From Diploscapter coronatus (taxonomy: Eukaryota; Nematoda; Chromadorea; Rhabditida; Rhabditidae), in contig OZ038422.1 in assembly GCA_964036155.1 (NCBI GenBank), forward strand, positions 75,291,201-75,355,200: a stretch of 64,000 bases of DNA. The letters run 5' to 3'. The translations under genes and the position numbers were made by a program. Positions 45,901-57,535 of the stretch are shown here, in pieces (positions within the stretch are counted from its first letter, which is position 1; every line of letters starts with the position of its first letter). Below the pieces are notes generated by a model. It was given only the letters and a program-made list of their open reading frames with translations, had not been told where the DNA came from and made no database searches.

Positions 45901-48269
45901 CTAGCGGACTGCTACACTTGCTTTCTGAATGATGAATGTGTTAGATTTTCCTTGATTTAATTAAGACTTACATAGATTCCGATGGCATTGTTCAGTTGAG
46001 CACATAGGATCTTTCCATAGACCAAATGGTCGTGATTGGACAACATCTAATTTTTCCTATCAATGGCAGTCAAATCTAAATAAATGACAAACCTTAGCAG
46101 CGGCCCACGCAGCTTCTTCTGCCCCCACAACAGTCGTGCAGCCCATCCCTGAAGGCATTCTCAGCGAAGACCAAATGTCTTCTCTCAGCATATCAGAAGC
46201 TGGAGGGCAATTTATTACCTAAAATTACATTTTTCTAAATTTAATATTATTTTATGCAAAGAGCGCAAGTGCTTTCTCAAATTTGATATTTTTGACATTT
46301 GAAGCATACAGAAATGCTGTCTGATATTTCAAATACTCGAATCAGTAAGAAATTTTCTCGTTTGAGCAGTTTAAACCTCCTAATTGGGTCGATAATTACC
46401 CTATCCCATGTCCTAGATGATACGTTAACGAGAATTGGAATTTTAACTCATTTTTACTCACTCGAACCAAAGATCAATCATTTCTCTTTCAAAATTCGCA
46501 GCTATTTCCCAAATAATTCGACTCCATGCTAGCAGCGAGTCTCAGGAATGAAAAGAAGTCGCGGTCATGAATGATAAAATGACCAAATCACAAATGAAGC
46601 GCGTTAATTTTTGCGACTTTTGAATAAAACAAGTAAAAGCTCAAAATGCTGTTCATTGGTGTTCATTGATCGTAGGGATTTGGAGCTTCCAAAATACGAT
46701 CTACACCTTAGTGGCTTTATTCTATCGAGTGTCGAAAATTGCCGCCTCAAGGAATCGAATTTTTCAAGATTCTGCTATCTTTGAACCCAAAAAGGAAGTT
46801 TTCGTTGATTTCCTGAAGTTGACCAAACGGAGACTTTGTAGAGCTTGAAATTTCTTACAGAACTCCTGTTTTGAAATATTATCAAATTTTAAGTTTTTGT
46901 CAAAGCCCGGTTCAAAAAATTGTAATTTTTCATATTCAAATTCGAGCATTTGCGTTCTCTAATCTAATTTTATGCATAGATTTTACAGGAAGCGTAGAGT
47001 TTCCGGCTAAAACAGGTCCGAGCCCGTTAGATCTTCCTGCCACGGCAATAACCACTGTGGGATGGCCGTCTTCGAATTCAGAGACGAGAGATAGGGCTTC
47101 AGAAGTCGTTTTATGTGCTGAGCAGACTCTGAGAATAGGCTGAATGCCCAGATGACGTAGTTCATTGGCGATTTTCTCTGCGTGTCCCTTATCTGCGATC
47201 GAGCCCATCACAATCAAGCATCTGGCTTGCTCCTTTTCGTTCTTCATGAAGCTTCCCGTCAGATTCATGACCTAAGATTCAAATTATTATTATTATTATT
47301 GGCTTTTGAGATCAACTTACCTTTTCATAGTTGGAGAGGAGTTCCTTGAGGCTGTCTTGCGTGACTTGTTGCAGTTCCCTGTAGAATTGCTTGTCCAGTT
47401 GCAGTCGTTTGTCCCCATTCGGCCAAACTCGCCATGAGTCATTGTCGATGACGTCAGCTAAGACCAAGGCCCCTTCAGAATTGACTCCAAACTCGATCTT
47501 CATGTCTATCAGAGAACATTGCAACAACTGAAAGCCCCTTTCCAGCACTTTGAAGACCACGATGGTCATACGGCGCATTAGATCCACCTAGAAATTAGAA
47601 TAATTTGTAAAAATAGTCATTTTTTGAAGTCCACCTCTTCCTTTCCGATTCTCAATCCACCTTTGGTCATTCCAGAAGAAATAATCTGTTCATCACTCCA
47701 CTGTGGATCATCTTGAGCGTCGTCCTAATATGAAAATTAAGAAAGCAACGTATTTTGTTTTAATAATGCCTTGTAGAAAGTTTCGATTTTGGGGCTGGAA
47801 AATCTGTATCCCTCCTTAACTCCCGGGTTTCTCTTGAGGAACGACCCAGTAGCGACTCTCCTAGCAACCCATTCAATAGGGACCATATCACACTTCTCTA
47901 CGATCATTTCTGTGTCACTCAACTCACAGAGAAAGTGGGTTTTCATGCCTGAAATTGGCATAAAGTTCTAATTTCTACGGAAAAAATACCCAGAAGTTGT
48001 AGATATTGGAAGATATGAGTTGTAGTGAGATTGGCGATTCTGCCTTTGCCTTGAATCTCATTTTTCCTGGCTGCATTGAACGCCGTCAGACTGTCTTTCG
48101 ATCGGACCAACACATATTTCTTTAAAAAATCGAGATGTTTTCAATTTCAATCGAGAATTCATACCTCATGCCCTCTTATGGAGTAGATTTCTTTGGTTTT
48201 TCCCTCAGCTAACTTCGTGAGGTTATCCGGATTTCTGGCGACTTCTTGAATGCCGTGAAATAGTGTCAT
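45901..48269 (-). CDS. PAICS: Bifunctional AIR carboxylase / SAICAR synthetase
   Basis: Cytosolic enzyme for two consecutive steps of de novo purine synthesis. ATG 48269 opens [14 protein letters not shown]. The SAICAR synthetase half has [17 protein letters not shown] (nucleotide loop), [29 protein letters not shown] and [17 protein letters not shown]. The carboxylase half has [46 protein letters not shown] (read from [15 protein letters not shown]) and [14 protein letters not shown]. The last exon ends AIGIYKASVAVR with TAG at 45901-45903. All key animal PAICS blocks are present and in order. A 768-base intron (46219-46986) splits the carboxylase half and contains nothing I recognise. It lies 297 bases downstream of the amino acid transporter gene. 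Confidence 0.94.
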
Positions 48270-48565
48270 ATTTGGAATATAAATGATCAAGTATAGGATC
48301 GATTAGAAGTTTTTGAGAGGAAAATATCGTTTGTTGACAACAATGTAGAGATAGTATCTGTGCACTATTTTGTTGGCATAAAAAGGGCGGGGTCAGTCGT
48401 ATTCTTATGTATCAGATCAGAGATCAAACAAATGTCGATGAAAATCCAAATGACACCACAACAATAATACGTCATTTTCTTATTTGCCCGAGAAAAATCG
48501 AGAAGGTTTATTCAGAGATCATCGTTTCTAAGAAAATCACCCGCTTATTCTTAAGTATCACGTAT

Positions 48566-51500
48566 TTATAATTGCGAAGTTTCTTCATCTATGATCGGTG
48601 CATATTGTTCCGTATCTAATAAGTCTTCCTGATGGTCTTTCAGCATCGATTTTTTCGAGTTACGCTCAGAACTATGAAAATAGCCGTAACTGAAGTAAAC
48701 TACAAGCCCTGAAGACTCAACTTTCATTTAGACTTTTGAAAAAATTATACCTAGTCCCGTCCACGCCAAAAATGGGATTAAAAATACTGAATTCAAGCTA
48801 CCAATTGAGCATGTCAAGATTCCCAAGGAAAATAGCGAGCTGTATGGGAAGAATTTAATCGGGTTGTGTCTTCTGAATATTATTTTTCTCGAATACTTCA
48901 TATTTTGCCGTACCTGTACTTATAATCATTCTTTGTGAGTCTCGATATTAGAAAGACTGAAATGATCATTAGCATCAGCAGAAATATCAGAAGAACATAT
49001 GAGGAGGTCTAAAGTCGTATAGAATTAAAATATTTATTATTTTGTTGATAAGGGAGGCTTTTCAACTGTTAGTCTCCGATTGGACTAAATTTGATCTTAA
49101 ACTTTTTACCATGATTGGAGTAGTCTATTAATATAGATTTTATCTACCCATTTGCAGATTTGGTCATTTTCTGGGCCGAAAAATGATCAAATCTGCAAAT
49201 GGGTCGATAAGACCTATATTAATAGATACTACCCTAGTCGAAACAAATATCTTAAGATCAAATTTAGCAAAATCGGAGACTGGCAGTTGAAAAACCTTCC
49301 TTGTGAGTTACCGTGATTCCATTCTGATTGAATATGATTTGCGACAATAGTGCTGATGATAGAATGAATAGGAAAAGCAAACAAATAGCTCGTTGACATT
49401 CAGATGCAATTCCTTTAGCTTGTGGGTTAATTGACGATGCAATCGATGGGACTATTATTCTCATTGGGTCATTCGAAAACAAGTGGGCGGAGTCTGAAAT
49501 ATCGATTTTATATATTATTTTAAATTTATATATACCATCATCAGAAGTTGCATCGCAGGCTTCAGCAATGCAATTATGCTCATGTTCATGAGAATGATTC
49601 GAAGGTCTTCGAACGTCCATCGTGTGATATTGCGATACAGATTTAGCCATTACAGGCTCCTTTTCCATTGAGCCGTTCATGGCCTGGGTTTTAATGAACT
49701 TTAAAATTCACACGGTTTTTTACCTCCTCAAGTTTTTTCTGCAGTTTCTCTTCGGCAACTCGAGCAGCGTTAGCGATGAACAGCGTGCTGGATTCTGAGT
49801 CGGTAGATTCAGCGATGGAGCCGTGCAGCTCGCACGACGACGTCATCATGCTTCTGAACCCGAACGACGTCAAATGACTGTATTCTCGAAGAATACTTAC
49901 CTGTAATGACTCGTCTCATGAGGTATTCCGATAGGCTCTTTGCAGTAATGTTGAAGTATCGTCATACTTATCTAAATTTCTAATTAAGTAGCCAAATTTT
50001 GGATAATTGCTCACAGTAATTATGCATCGAAATGGGGCTAGAAACAAAAGTATCGAAAAAACGACTGATGATCGAATGAACAATGATAAAGCTGCGACAA
50101 TCATGCAGATGAATAATGAGAATCTTGGAGATTTTGGTGAAGGAATAAGTCCATCTAAATTAGGATAGGGTAATTCAAATTAAAATAATAATTAGTAAAA
50201 TTGACTACCCAGTGCCAGAGATGACAAAGCTCGACTTCCCGGTATAGTTAGACACAGTAGAGATCCAAATAAAGAGCATACAGAGCCGACTGATAGCATG
50301 TATCTGAAATTATCAAATCCTATCGAGATTTAAAGAATATTATCACGATATCAGTGTGTTATTTCACGGGCACTTTATAGTCGTTAATTAGCATGATTAG
50401 TGAGATAATTAGTGTAGCTATATCCTAAGCGGACCACAAGGACTTGACTTTATATGGATAGGGAGACTACTCAATTCGCTACAAACCGCATGCGAGAGAA
50501 GCCGAGTTCATGAACTGAGCTGCAAGCCCAAATTTGGCAATATTTCCAGGGAAGTTTATGATTTCATTTGTTTAAGTATCGATTTTTCTTACTTGGCCGC
50601 TGGAACGTTCATCGTTGTGAAGAACTCGGGAAGTAGGGTTTGTGAAGATAATGATGAAACGTTTACAGATACACTCAAACATTATTCAATTTTTCAATCT
50701 TCAGGTAAACTTAATACCTGAATAACAGAAATACGGAAAAGTAGATGAATATTAGCAGAACATTAATTGAGCTGAAATGTAAATTAAAAATGATTGCTTT
50801 ATTTAATCTACCTAATTAGGGGCGTGGCTCTCCTTCTCGGAACTTTAGATTCTTCAATGAACATCGATAGAGCCTCCCCAGATGAAAAGCATATGCAAAC
50901 AGCGCAAATTCCTCGGAAGAACTGCAAAATTGCATTTTTTTACAATTTGAAGAAAAAACCACCCCCTCAGCGCCATAAGTGAAGAAATTCGCTTCAATCC
51001 AATTTTGTGGGTCGGCATGAAAAAATGTGACCATTGTACAGCTTGATAGGATCAGCAAAGTAAGTGATAAGAGGCATATCGCCAGACAAACTAGCACCTG
51101 AATCAAAATAATTGATAAAAATGACGATGATTTTGAACTCCTACTCTAGATCCACAGTTAGCTATCATCGTTACCAGAACTATCATTGTTAAGGCGACAT
51201 AATCGAAGTCTATGTCCAGATATTTCGAATTCAAATCGAATAACCGTGATTTTAGCGAAGTTCGGAATAATAGAAACTGAAAATTTATCTTTATAAGAGC
51301 TGCGATGAAATTCTTACTGAATGAAGTGATAGCGCTCTTGCGGTGAGTGATATCAAGGATAAATGATGCAAAAGTGAAATCCATCCAATTAGAAATGCTG
51401 GTAATTCTCCTATCGATGCGAAAGCTGTTTGGTAGATCACGTTGTTCTTCGGCAGAGCACAACATAGCTCTCCCAAATGTAAGCCTGAAGATCAAATTGA

Positions 51501-51795
51501 TATTTCATCTAAAAGTCAGTATCTTATCACCTGTACTGTAGATTATTACGAATCCCAGTAATAGTGAGAGTACAGTACATGGTCCTGATAACATTGTCAA
51601 AGCTTTTGGTAACACCATATAAAGGGAGATAGGTATGCATAACATTAACACTGAAATTTTAGTTGATTTTTTGAAGATGGTGTAAAAATTACGTATGATG
51701 ATGACAGAGGGCATGGAATAGCTGCGTTTGACTTCTGAATGCCTCACGAAGGACTCGGCCAGAGGGCGGAGTCGGAATAAACTTCTCAGCCTCAT
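48566..51795 (-). CDS. Cationic amino acid transporter-like (SLC7, CAT group)
   Basis: Multi-span plasma-membrane permease of the APC superfamily. ATG 51795 starts MRLRSLFRLRPLAESFVRHS, a CAT-like cytoplasmic head. Membrane exons show TAFASIGELPAFLIGW (the CAT GELWAFxxGW block) and SLISLTARALSLHS. They continue with YVALTMIVLVTMIANCGSR, DPQNWIEANFF and SVCSLFGSLLCLTIPGSRA. A hydrophilic loop with VRRPSNHSHEHEHN lies before the last spans. The end reads GLVVYFSYGYFHSSER, matching CAT C-terminal spans, and stops at 48566-48568. An AATAAA (minus strand, 48507-48512) follows. One intron is almost filled by a foldback element. The exact substrate cannot be told from sequence. Confidence 0.82.
49050..49303. 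mobile_element. Foldback element filling an intron
   Basis: Arms 49050-49171 and 49178-49303 are inverted copies around a 6-base loop. Termini read AAGGGAGGCTTTTCAACTG and (inward from right) AAGGAAGGTTTTTCAACTG; the centre is CCCATTTGCAGATTTGGTCA against its complement. No coding capacity and no clear target duplication. The right end abuts the GT donor after the ITQ-like NGIT codons of the CAT-like gene, so the element makes up most of that intron. Confidence 0.8.
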
Positions 51796-52482
51796 CTTGG
51801 ACAATTGCTAATTCGAAATTTGACAATTAGAAAATTTTCATTTAGAAAATGATTAGATTGTCAAAGCGTTACATCATCGGTGAAATCTGCAGAAAAGTGT
51901 CGAGATCTGTTGAGTTTGCATGGAATATTTGATGTGTCTCGGCCGTGTGCAAAATATAATATTCGAGAGAAGGGGAGACAAAAATCAAATCAGCAGCCGC
52001 GAAAAGGCGAAAAGCCGCACAAGTTCGTTAGAAAGGGGAAAAAGCTAGAATGTGTCCAAAATGAGAGGAGCTTCAGAGGGCACAGCAGGAAACAAGAGTC
52101 AGAAGGGATTTGGCCACAGCTTCATCCTTTTATCCTTTATCTCTCTTCTCCTCTCCCCGCTTTGTCTTTTATCCCTTCTTTATCCGTCTTTATCCCCTCC
52201 CAATACATTTCACAGCAAAGTCTTTGTCTCTCATGGGAAAAGTTGGAAGAAGTCACAAAAACACGGATATTCCAATGCAAATATCCGCTTTCAGGTCTTT
52301 TTCCAACAGGCACTCAAATTCAAAGTTCTAATTAAATGAAAAATATGTGAAAAGGGTACAATTTAGAAATGGCATAACATTTTCATGCGAAAACAGAAAT
52401 TTAAGATCTAAAAATAATTTATTTTCGGTAGAAAATGATAAAATGATGAGATCTTACATTTGATGAAATTTAGAATTTACAT
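51796..52482. other. Spacer upstream of the CAT-like gene
   Basis: About 690 bases with no supported exon. A 151-codon plus-strand open frame (51880-52335) is Lys/Ser-rich, has no splice or domain support and overlaps two other open frames, so I do not call it. The segment holds the CAT-like promoter and the 3' UTR of the small orphan gene. Confidence 0.4.
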
Positions 52483-53366
52483 TCAATTTGCATCGATTCC
52501 GTTGTGATCGTCCTCTTCAGCACGAGGTACCATGATTCCTACAGTGTCGTCAGGTAGATACGAGTACGACATTCGGTTGGCCTGAAAACTAATTCATAGA
52601 TCTATTTAGGTTTAGAAATTTAGAAATCACGTTTCTAATCATTAAAAACGAAGAATGAAGATAAGTTGAATAGATACTATCCTCTCTGATGATAAAAGAT
52701 GAAAAAAACTATTTGATATATCATATTCTCTCTAATTGAGGGACACTAATAGTAGAGCATCCGCCAAATATCAGAACTACCCACTACAACTCAGGTCATC
52801 TTAGGAAGTATTTTAGAATGCTCTTAAGAATGTGTAGAGTAGATTTAAACTTGATTTGAAATGATTACGATCATTAGATGGTAAGTTATGATGGTTTGAA
52901 AAATAGAAGAGCATGCTCGTCAATTGGAGGGAATACGGTAATTCCATTTATGAACGAATATTCACAAAGGTTTCAGATAGATCTCGAGTATCCAATTCAG
53001 ACTGGAGGCTTTTTTTTTTTTTTTAATTTGGCCCACTGCACCGCAGCTTAACCCAACTTTTTCCCACTGCGCCGCAGTTGCGGTGGAAAAGTCCCAAGTC
53101 TGATCCAATTTTAAAGGATAGACAGTAAAATAGGCTGGTATAATTTAATTTGTAAGGAGAGAAAGCAGCATCTGCTTTCCTATGATAAAAGGTAGGAATA
53201 GAGCGGGCTGGAATAATTTGAAATAGCGTACCTCATTGCTCCTTTTGGTCCTGATGACCTGAACGATTCGCTCGTCGGTGTTCATCGCCAATTCGTGCAT
53301 CCAGATCGGCTCGTCCCACCTCAAAGGGACGCGAGGCACGTGCAGCGGGAAACCCATCATCGCCAT
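52483..53366 (-). CDS. 77-aa orphan protein
   Basis: Two exons, 53232-53366 (45 codons) and 52483-52581 (32 codons plus TGA), join in phase 0 across a 650-base intron. It starts MAMMGFPLHVPRVPLRWDEP, continues IWMHELAMNTDERIVQVIRT and ends DDTVGIMVPRAEEDDHNGID. There is no signal peptide, membrane span or cysteine; the C-terminus is acidic. I do not recognise a family. A TATTTTTCAG acceptor 14 bases before the ATG and the polyadenylation signal of the gene just upstream make it look like the second gene of an operon. Confidence 0.68.
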
Positions 53367-53379
53367 TTTGGACTATACT

Positions 53380-53496
53380 CTGAAAAATAGATATCTTTTT
53401 CAGAAGCAAGATATTTTTTAAAAAAATATTTCAAAGTTCCTAAACTTTTTCATTAAACTCATACAGTTTTTCAAATTTGTGAGATTCAGATTTATT
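53380..53496 (-). promoter_or_regulatory. Operon-type intergenic junction
   Basis: On the minus strand AATAAA (53491-53496) of the upstream gene is followed about 110 bases later by a TATTTTTCAG acceptor (ending at 53380), just before the next gene's ATG. Nematode operons show exactly this spacing between polyadenylation and the SL2-type trans-splice site. No separate promoter motif is visible between the genes. Confidence 0.65.
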
Positions 53497-53567
53497 CAGT
53501 ATGTACAAAAATGAATGGATAACAATTCAGATCAACAATAACGCGTGATAAAAATAACAGCGATATT

Positions 53568-54249
53568 TCAAATCAAATTGCCGATTTTCGTGTATTTCCG
53601 ACCCAGGAAGCCTTCCCAGTACTCCAGAGCACTTTCGTACTGAAATTTTTTTAAAATCAAAATTAAAAATAAAATTCAAAAATACCTGTTCGCCTTTCTT
53701 CTCCTCGGTCAGTGACAAAATCAGCTGCTCTGTGGCGTCTGTGCCGATCAGATGACGGAAATCACGACTTCTGAACAGAGCAGAACTTTTAGAGACGTCG
53801 TAGATCTGAAAATAAATTTTGAAAAAGTTAAAAAACTAAAATACAATATTTTTCTAATTAAAGCACCTTCTCTAATAGAGGTTCTCTTCAAGAAGCAGCA
53901 AAAATAGGAACTCCGGGATTTTCATTTGGGAAAATACAATAAAAACGAATTGCTCACATTTCCATTGAAAGCGACATAACTGGGCCTGCCCTCCTGACCG
54001 CTGAACTCTTTCAACTCGTCCAAATTTAAGTCACGATTTTCGACGGCTTCGGACTGAACTAGAAAAAATAAAATAAAAATTGAAAATTCTCACCTTGCTA
54101 GAATTTTCGACGATTTTTCGTTCCAATTCGTTTGCCGAGCCGAAAATGGCGTGTCGCAGCCAGCGGATGGTCACGTAGCCGATCAGGAACAGAATGAGGA
54201 AATCCACGAATTCCAGGGAATATTCACCGATTTTGATGGGCTCCAACAT
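53568..54249 (-). CDS. Membrane-anchored cytochrome-b5-like protein (MAPR-related)
   Basis: ATG 54249 gives MLEPIKIGEYSLEFVDFLIL, one N-terminal membrane span (FVDFLILFLIGYVTIRWLRH), then a linker (GSANELERKIVENSS). The b5-like domain follows: NRDLNLDELKEFSGQEGRPS, YVAFNGNIYDVSKSSALF, FRHLIGTDATEQLILSL and YESALEYWEGFLGRKYTKIG, ending with TGA at 53568-53570. The order L-x-x-F-G, G-x-I-Y-D-V and G-x-D-A-T fits the membrane-associated progesterone receptor component family, which binds heme and supports P450 enzymes. The usual axial tyrosines are not clearly conserved, so heme binding is uncertain. It would be the first gene of a two-gene operon with the 77-aa orphan. Confidence 0.75.
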
Positions 54250-55318
54250 TGCGAATCTGCAAGAAAATACAATTAAATCGGCAAAAACGCGAAAATCAAG
54301 ATATGAAATCGATATCAATATTTAGCATTTTACAAGCACATCTATGATTCCGAGACAACAACCATAATTACGATAAACAAGGAGATAAATTAACGAAAAA
54401 CCATTTAAAATTAAAACCAGCACGGCTTTGTTTTGATGGTTAGGGCTTAGCCCTGTCCATTTGCAACATTGCTGCGCCGTTGTGCATCTTCGTGCAATCG
54501 CACAGATTCCGACAATTGAGCAAGATAACTCAGCGTAATTAGTGCGTATCCACACGGATCCATGCGGATTCGCAAGTTGTCCCACATGGATACGCAGTTT
54601 GAACGCCGAGAATTCTTCTTCTTCATGTATTAATTTTCTCGTATTTTCTCTCCATTTTCGTAGGCATTTCTTTTCTTCGAGTGTAATCACGGGACGCTAC
54701 GAAGGCATAGAGTTCATAAGGTCGTGTTTTATTATTTTCTTCGAATAAAATGTAAAATTTATTCATTTCATTATCATAACACTTGAACATAAACCTTTAA
54801 AATGCCAAATTGTTGCAATAAAATAGCGGAATGAATCAAACATTGGTCAATTTCGATAGAAAATCTTAAATCTTAAATTAAAATTTTTTTTTTTTTTTAA
54901 ATAAAATTGAGCAACAAGGAGGATCCTTGAAATCCCTAAAGTGGCAGAAAAATTTTAAGAACTTAGAAAGAAAATTTCATAAATTATTTCAAATTCTACA
55001 TGCACATGTTCCGGCAGTAATCAGAACGCATTAGAAGAGTTACAAAATCCGGAAATTCGGATTAAGAGTTATTGCCTGTTTAAGTTTTTTTTTAATTCTA
55101 AAAGAAATAGTGATTTCTTGAGAAGTTCACCTTATGTGGAGCAGAAATAATGTTGATTATGAAGGAAAAGAGAATGAACTTTTCAAAAATTTAGACAATT
55201 AACGGAAGTAGTACGATAAATATAAGATGAATTCTCTAGTTTTTAGTGCTTCATCATTTTTATTAGCTTTCATTTAGCGTACTACTCTTATTAGTTTCCA
55301 AAAATGCATGTAAGAACC
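54250..55318. other. Intergenic spacer, 1.1 kb
   Basis: Holds the promoter of the b5-like gene and the 3' end of the next gene to the right. A small imperfect hairpin (GCGTATCCACACGG near 54545 against CCACATGGATACGC near 54591) and a T-run near 54890 are the only structures noticed. No exon could be supported. Confidence 0.4.
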
Positions 55319-57486
55319 CTATAATCGTTGAATAACCAAGAGCGAATCTTCACTGATCGTGCGATCGATTGTGGGGATTGAGGAATAGGACCGGGGCTTG
55401 AAAGGGCGAATTTGGGGATCGGACAGGGAACTGAGTGCTGGGGCGGAGCGGGAGCCGGAGTGCGAACGATGACGTTGGAATCTTCGAGAGGGATCTGAGG
55501 GTGCACGAAGAGGGGAAGATACGGTACGTTTGTTTGGATCTGGGTTTTCATGGTATGAATTAGAAGAAGAAGAAGAAGTTTCTGCAGAATTTGATAAAGT
55601 AGGTCGATCCGGTGAAGACATTAACGCGGATAGACTTATTGGATCAATCTGAAAATAGATATTTTTGGATGGAAACAACATCGAAAACTTGCAATATTAT
55701 AATATTTAGTATGAGAAAATTATATATGCCCTACCTATCCATAATAGTCTATACTATTTCGGATGTAACTATTTTTCCAGATTGCTAAACTTTTAAAATA
55801 AGAATCCTTACAGGAATAAGCGCCTGAGGTTGACGTTCCTCGATGCCCGCTCTTCTGAATCCCACTTCAGGCATGCGACTTGCCGGATGACGGCTGTAGC
55901 GGTTTCGTGGACGACGTCGAATATTCGTTGCTCCTCTCGAATCGGTGCTCCAATTCGTATTCGCCCCTCTGCAAATTAGCATAAAGCACAGTAATTTTCA
56001 TATTTTTTATACCTGTCTCTGTTCCTGACATATACGAAATAACAGAAATATAAATCCGGCCTGAAATATGCTGTATTTTTAGTGGTTTGTATATTTTGCA
56101 ATGCATCGTGTGGCATATAATGTGAGCCAATCATTGTAATGCACTCCAGATGCTTTTACTGCCCATCCCTTAGTTCGCATATTTCATTGCGACGCGTTTC
56201 TCGGGATTTTCATGACTAATTGTCCACCACAAAGGCTGTACTTCATCGGTCACTTTACTCTTTATTCATTACTTAGGCACTTCTCTCTCTCTCTCTCAGA
56301 ATTTGCATAAGATGACACAATTTAACTCCCTTAAAGAGCGCGTATCTAATTTTAATCGCGATCCCTAAAGATATATTGCAATTAAGCGGTGACAAGTGAA
56401 CTGCACTTCAGCGAATTCTTCAACGAAGTCTGATTTTTTCTTCTTCTTATGAAATAGGAGTTTGTCCCGAGAATAAGAAGGCCCATTGTCTTTTTCAGGC
56501 AAAAACATTTGATCTACCGGAAATTGCCTGCTTCCCCGCTTCCCTATCCGCTGAGCCACTCAACCACAAGCAACCATTTTTCGGGTTTCCATGCATCGAG
56601 TTTCAGCCAACTAAGTGTCCTTCCACTTGAGCTATCTCAAGAAAAGCAACATGAAAGTGGCCTCGACAATTGTTTCATACGCATTCTTGTGATATGTTCT
56701 GGGCATATAATTACCGACGGAAAGGTTAAAGCGCACATTGTCATTCTTCTGAGCCTAACGATAATACATTACCCTCTTTGCGATTTAATGTGTCAAATGA
56801 CATATGATATGTGGATATATCATTGTTTCCTTCCGCGATTTTATATATTCCTCTATATCTTCCCCTCTCCAACAGCTGTTCTCTTGGAATTTTCCCTCGG
56901 TTTTCTGACCGCAAGTGACAGCGCCTCTCTATAGATTTAGTGCTAAATGCTAAAAGACTTGCATATCATCAAATTTGACAAGCAGGACATGCAAAGTGAT
57001 TGATCAAGCGCGGCGCTGATTCAATTATTACGAATTTCATGATTTAATAAAGAAGATCAGCCAAATATTTTGCAGTTTTCTGCCCTTTTTAGCCACACTG
57101 CAAGTCTTGTGTCCAAATATGGCCGCATATCTTCATACGGTTGAGTTGGCAGACAGAAAAATAGAGAAAGGAGGGCGGCAGAGTCAAAGGTAAAGCTGCT
57201 CGAGAGTCAAATAGTCAAATGTACGTTTAAGGGCAAATCCGGCAAGGAAGTTTATGAATAAGACTTACGAATAGAGTTACTGCCACCTGACACACCATTA
57301 TTATCATGTACATTTCCAAACGACCCATGCTGTCCTAAAACTATCATCATAACACATTATAAGTTTGACAAAATGATAAGATAGCACCTTCATAGATACG
57401 ATATCGTCAAACAATTGTGCGATTCTGGCATATTCTTCCATAAAGGCCTTTAATCTGAGTTCTCGCTCCATGATGTATGGGCCCAT
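55319..57486 (-). CDS. Orphan single-pass membrane protein with Ser/Arg-rich tail
   Basis: Exons 57388-57486 or beyond, 57269-57334, 56013-56060, 55976(or 55978)-55812 and about 55319-55651. The head reads MGPYIMERELRLKAFMEEYA and FDDIVSMKDSMGRLE. Exons 2 and 3 together make one span (MYMIIMVCQVAVTLFAGFIF). With the acceptor at 55976 the frame continues GANTNWSTDSRGATNIRRRP, IEERQPQALIPIDPISLSAL and a Ser/Pro/Arg tail (RRFQRHRSHSGSRSAPALSS), ending at TAG 55319-55321. With the stronger acceptor at 55978 it ends early (RGEYELEHRFERSNEYSTSS...KSHA). The start is uncertain: the frame is open above ATG 57486 and a TTCAG acceptor lies at 57531-57535. I know no homologous family. Confidence 0.62.
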
Positions 57487-57535
57487 GCCTGGGACGACGG
57501 CTCCGTCGTCGGACAAGCCTTCTGAATCCTAGTGT

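Noticed and set aside
51880..52335. 151-codon plus-strand open frame
   Set aside because: Overlaps two other open frames in the same purine-then-pyrimidine-rich spacer and has no recognisable domain.
53032..53090. Two copies of CCCACTGC-x-CCGCAG
   Set aside because: Only two short copies in an intron beside a T-run; not enough for a repeat family or regulatory element.
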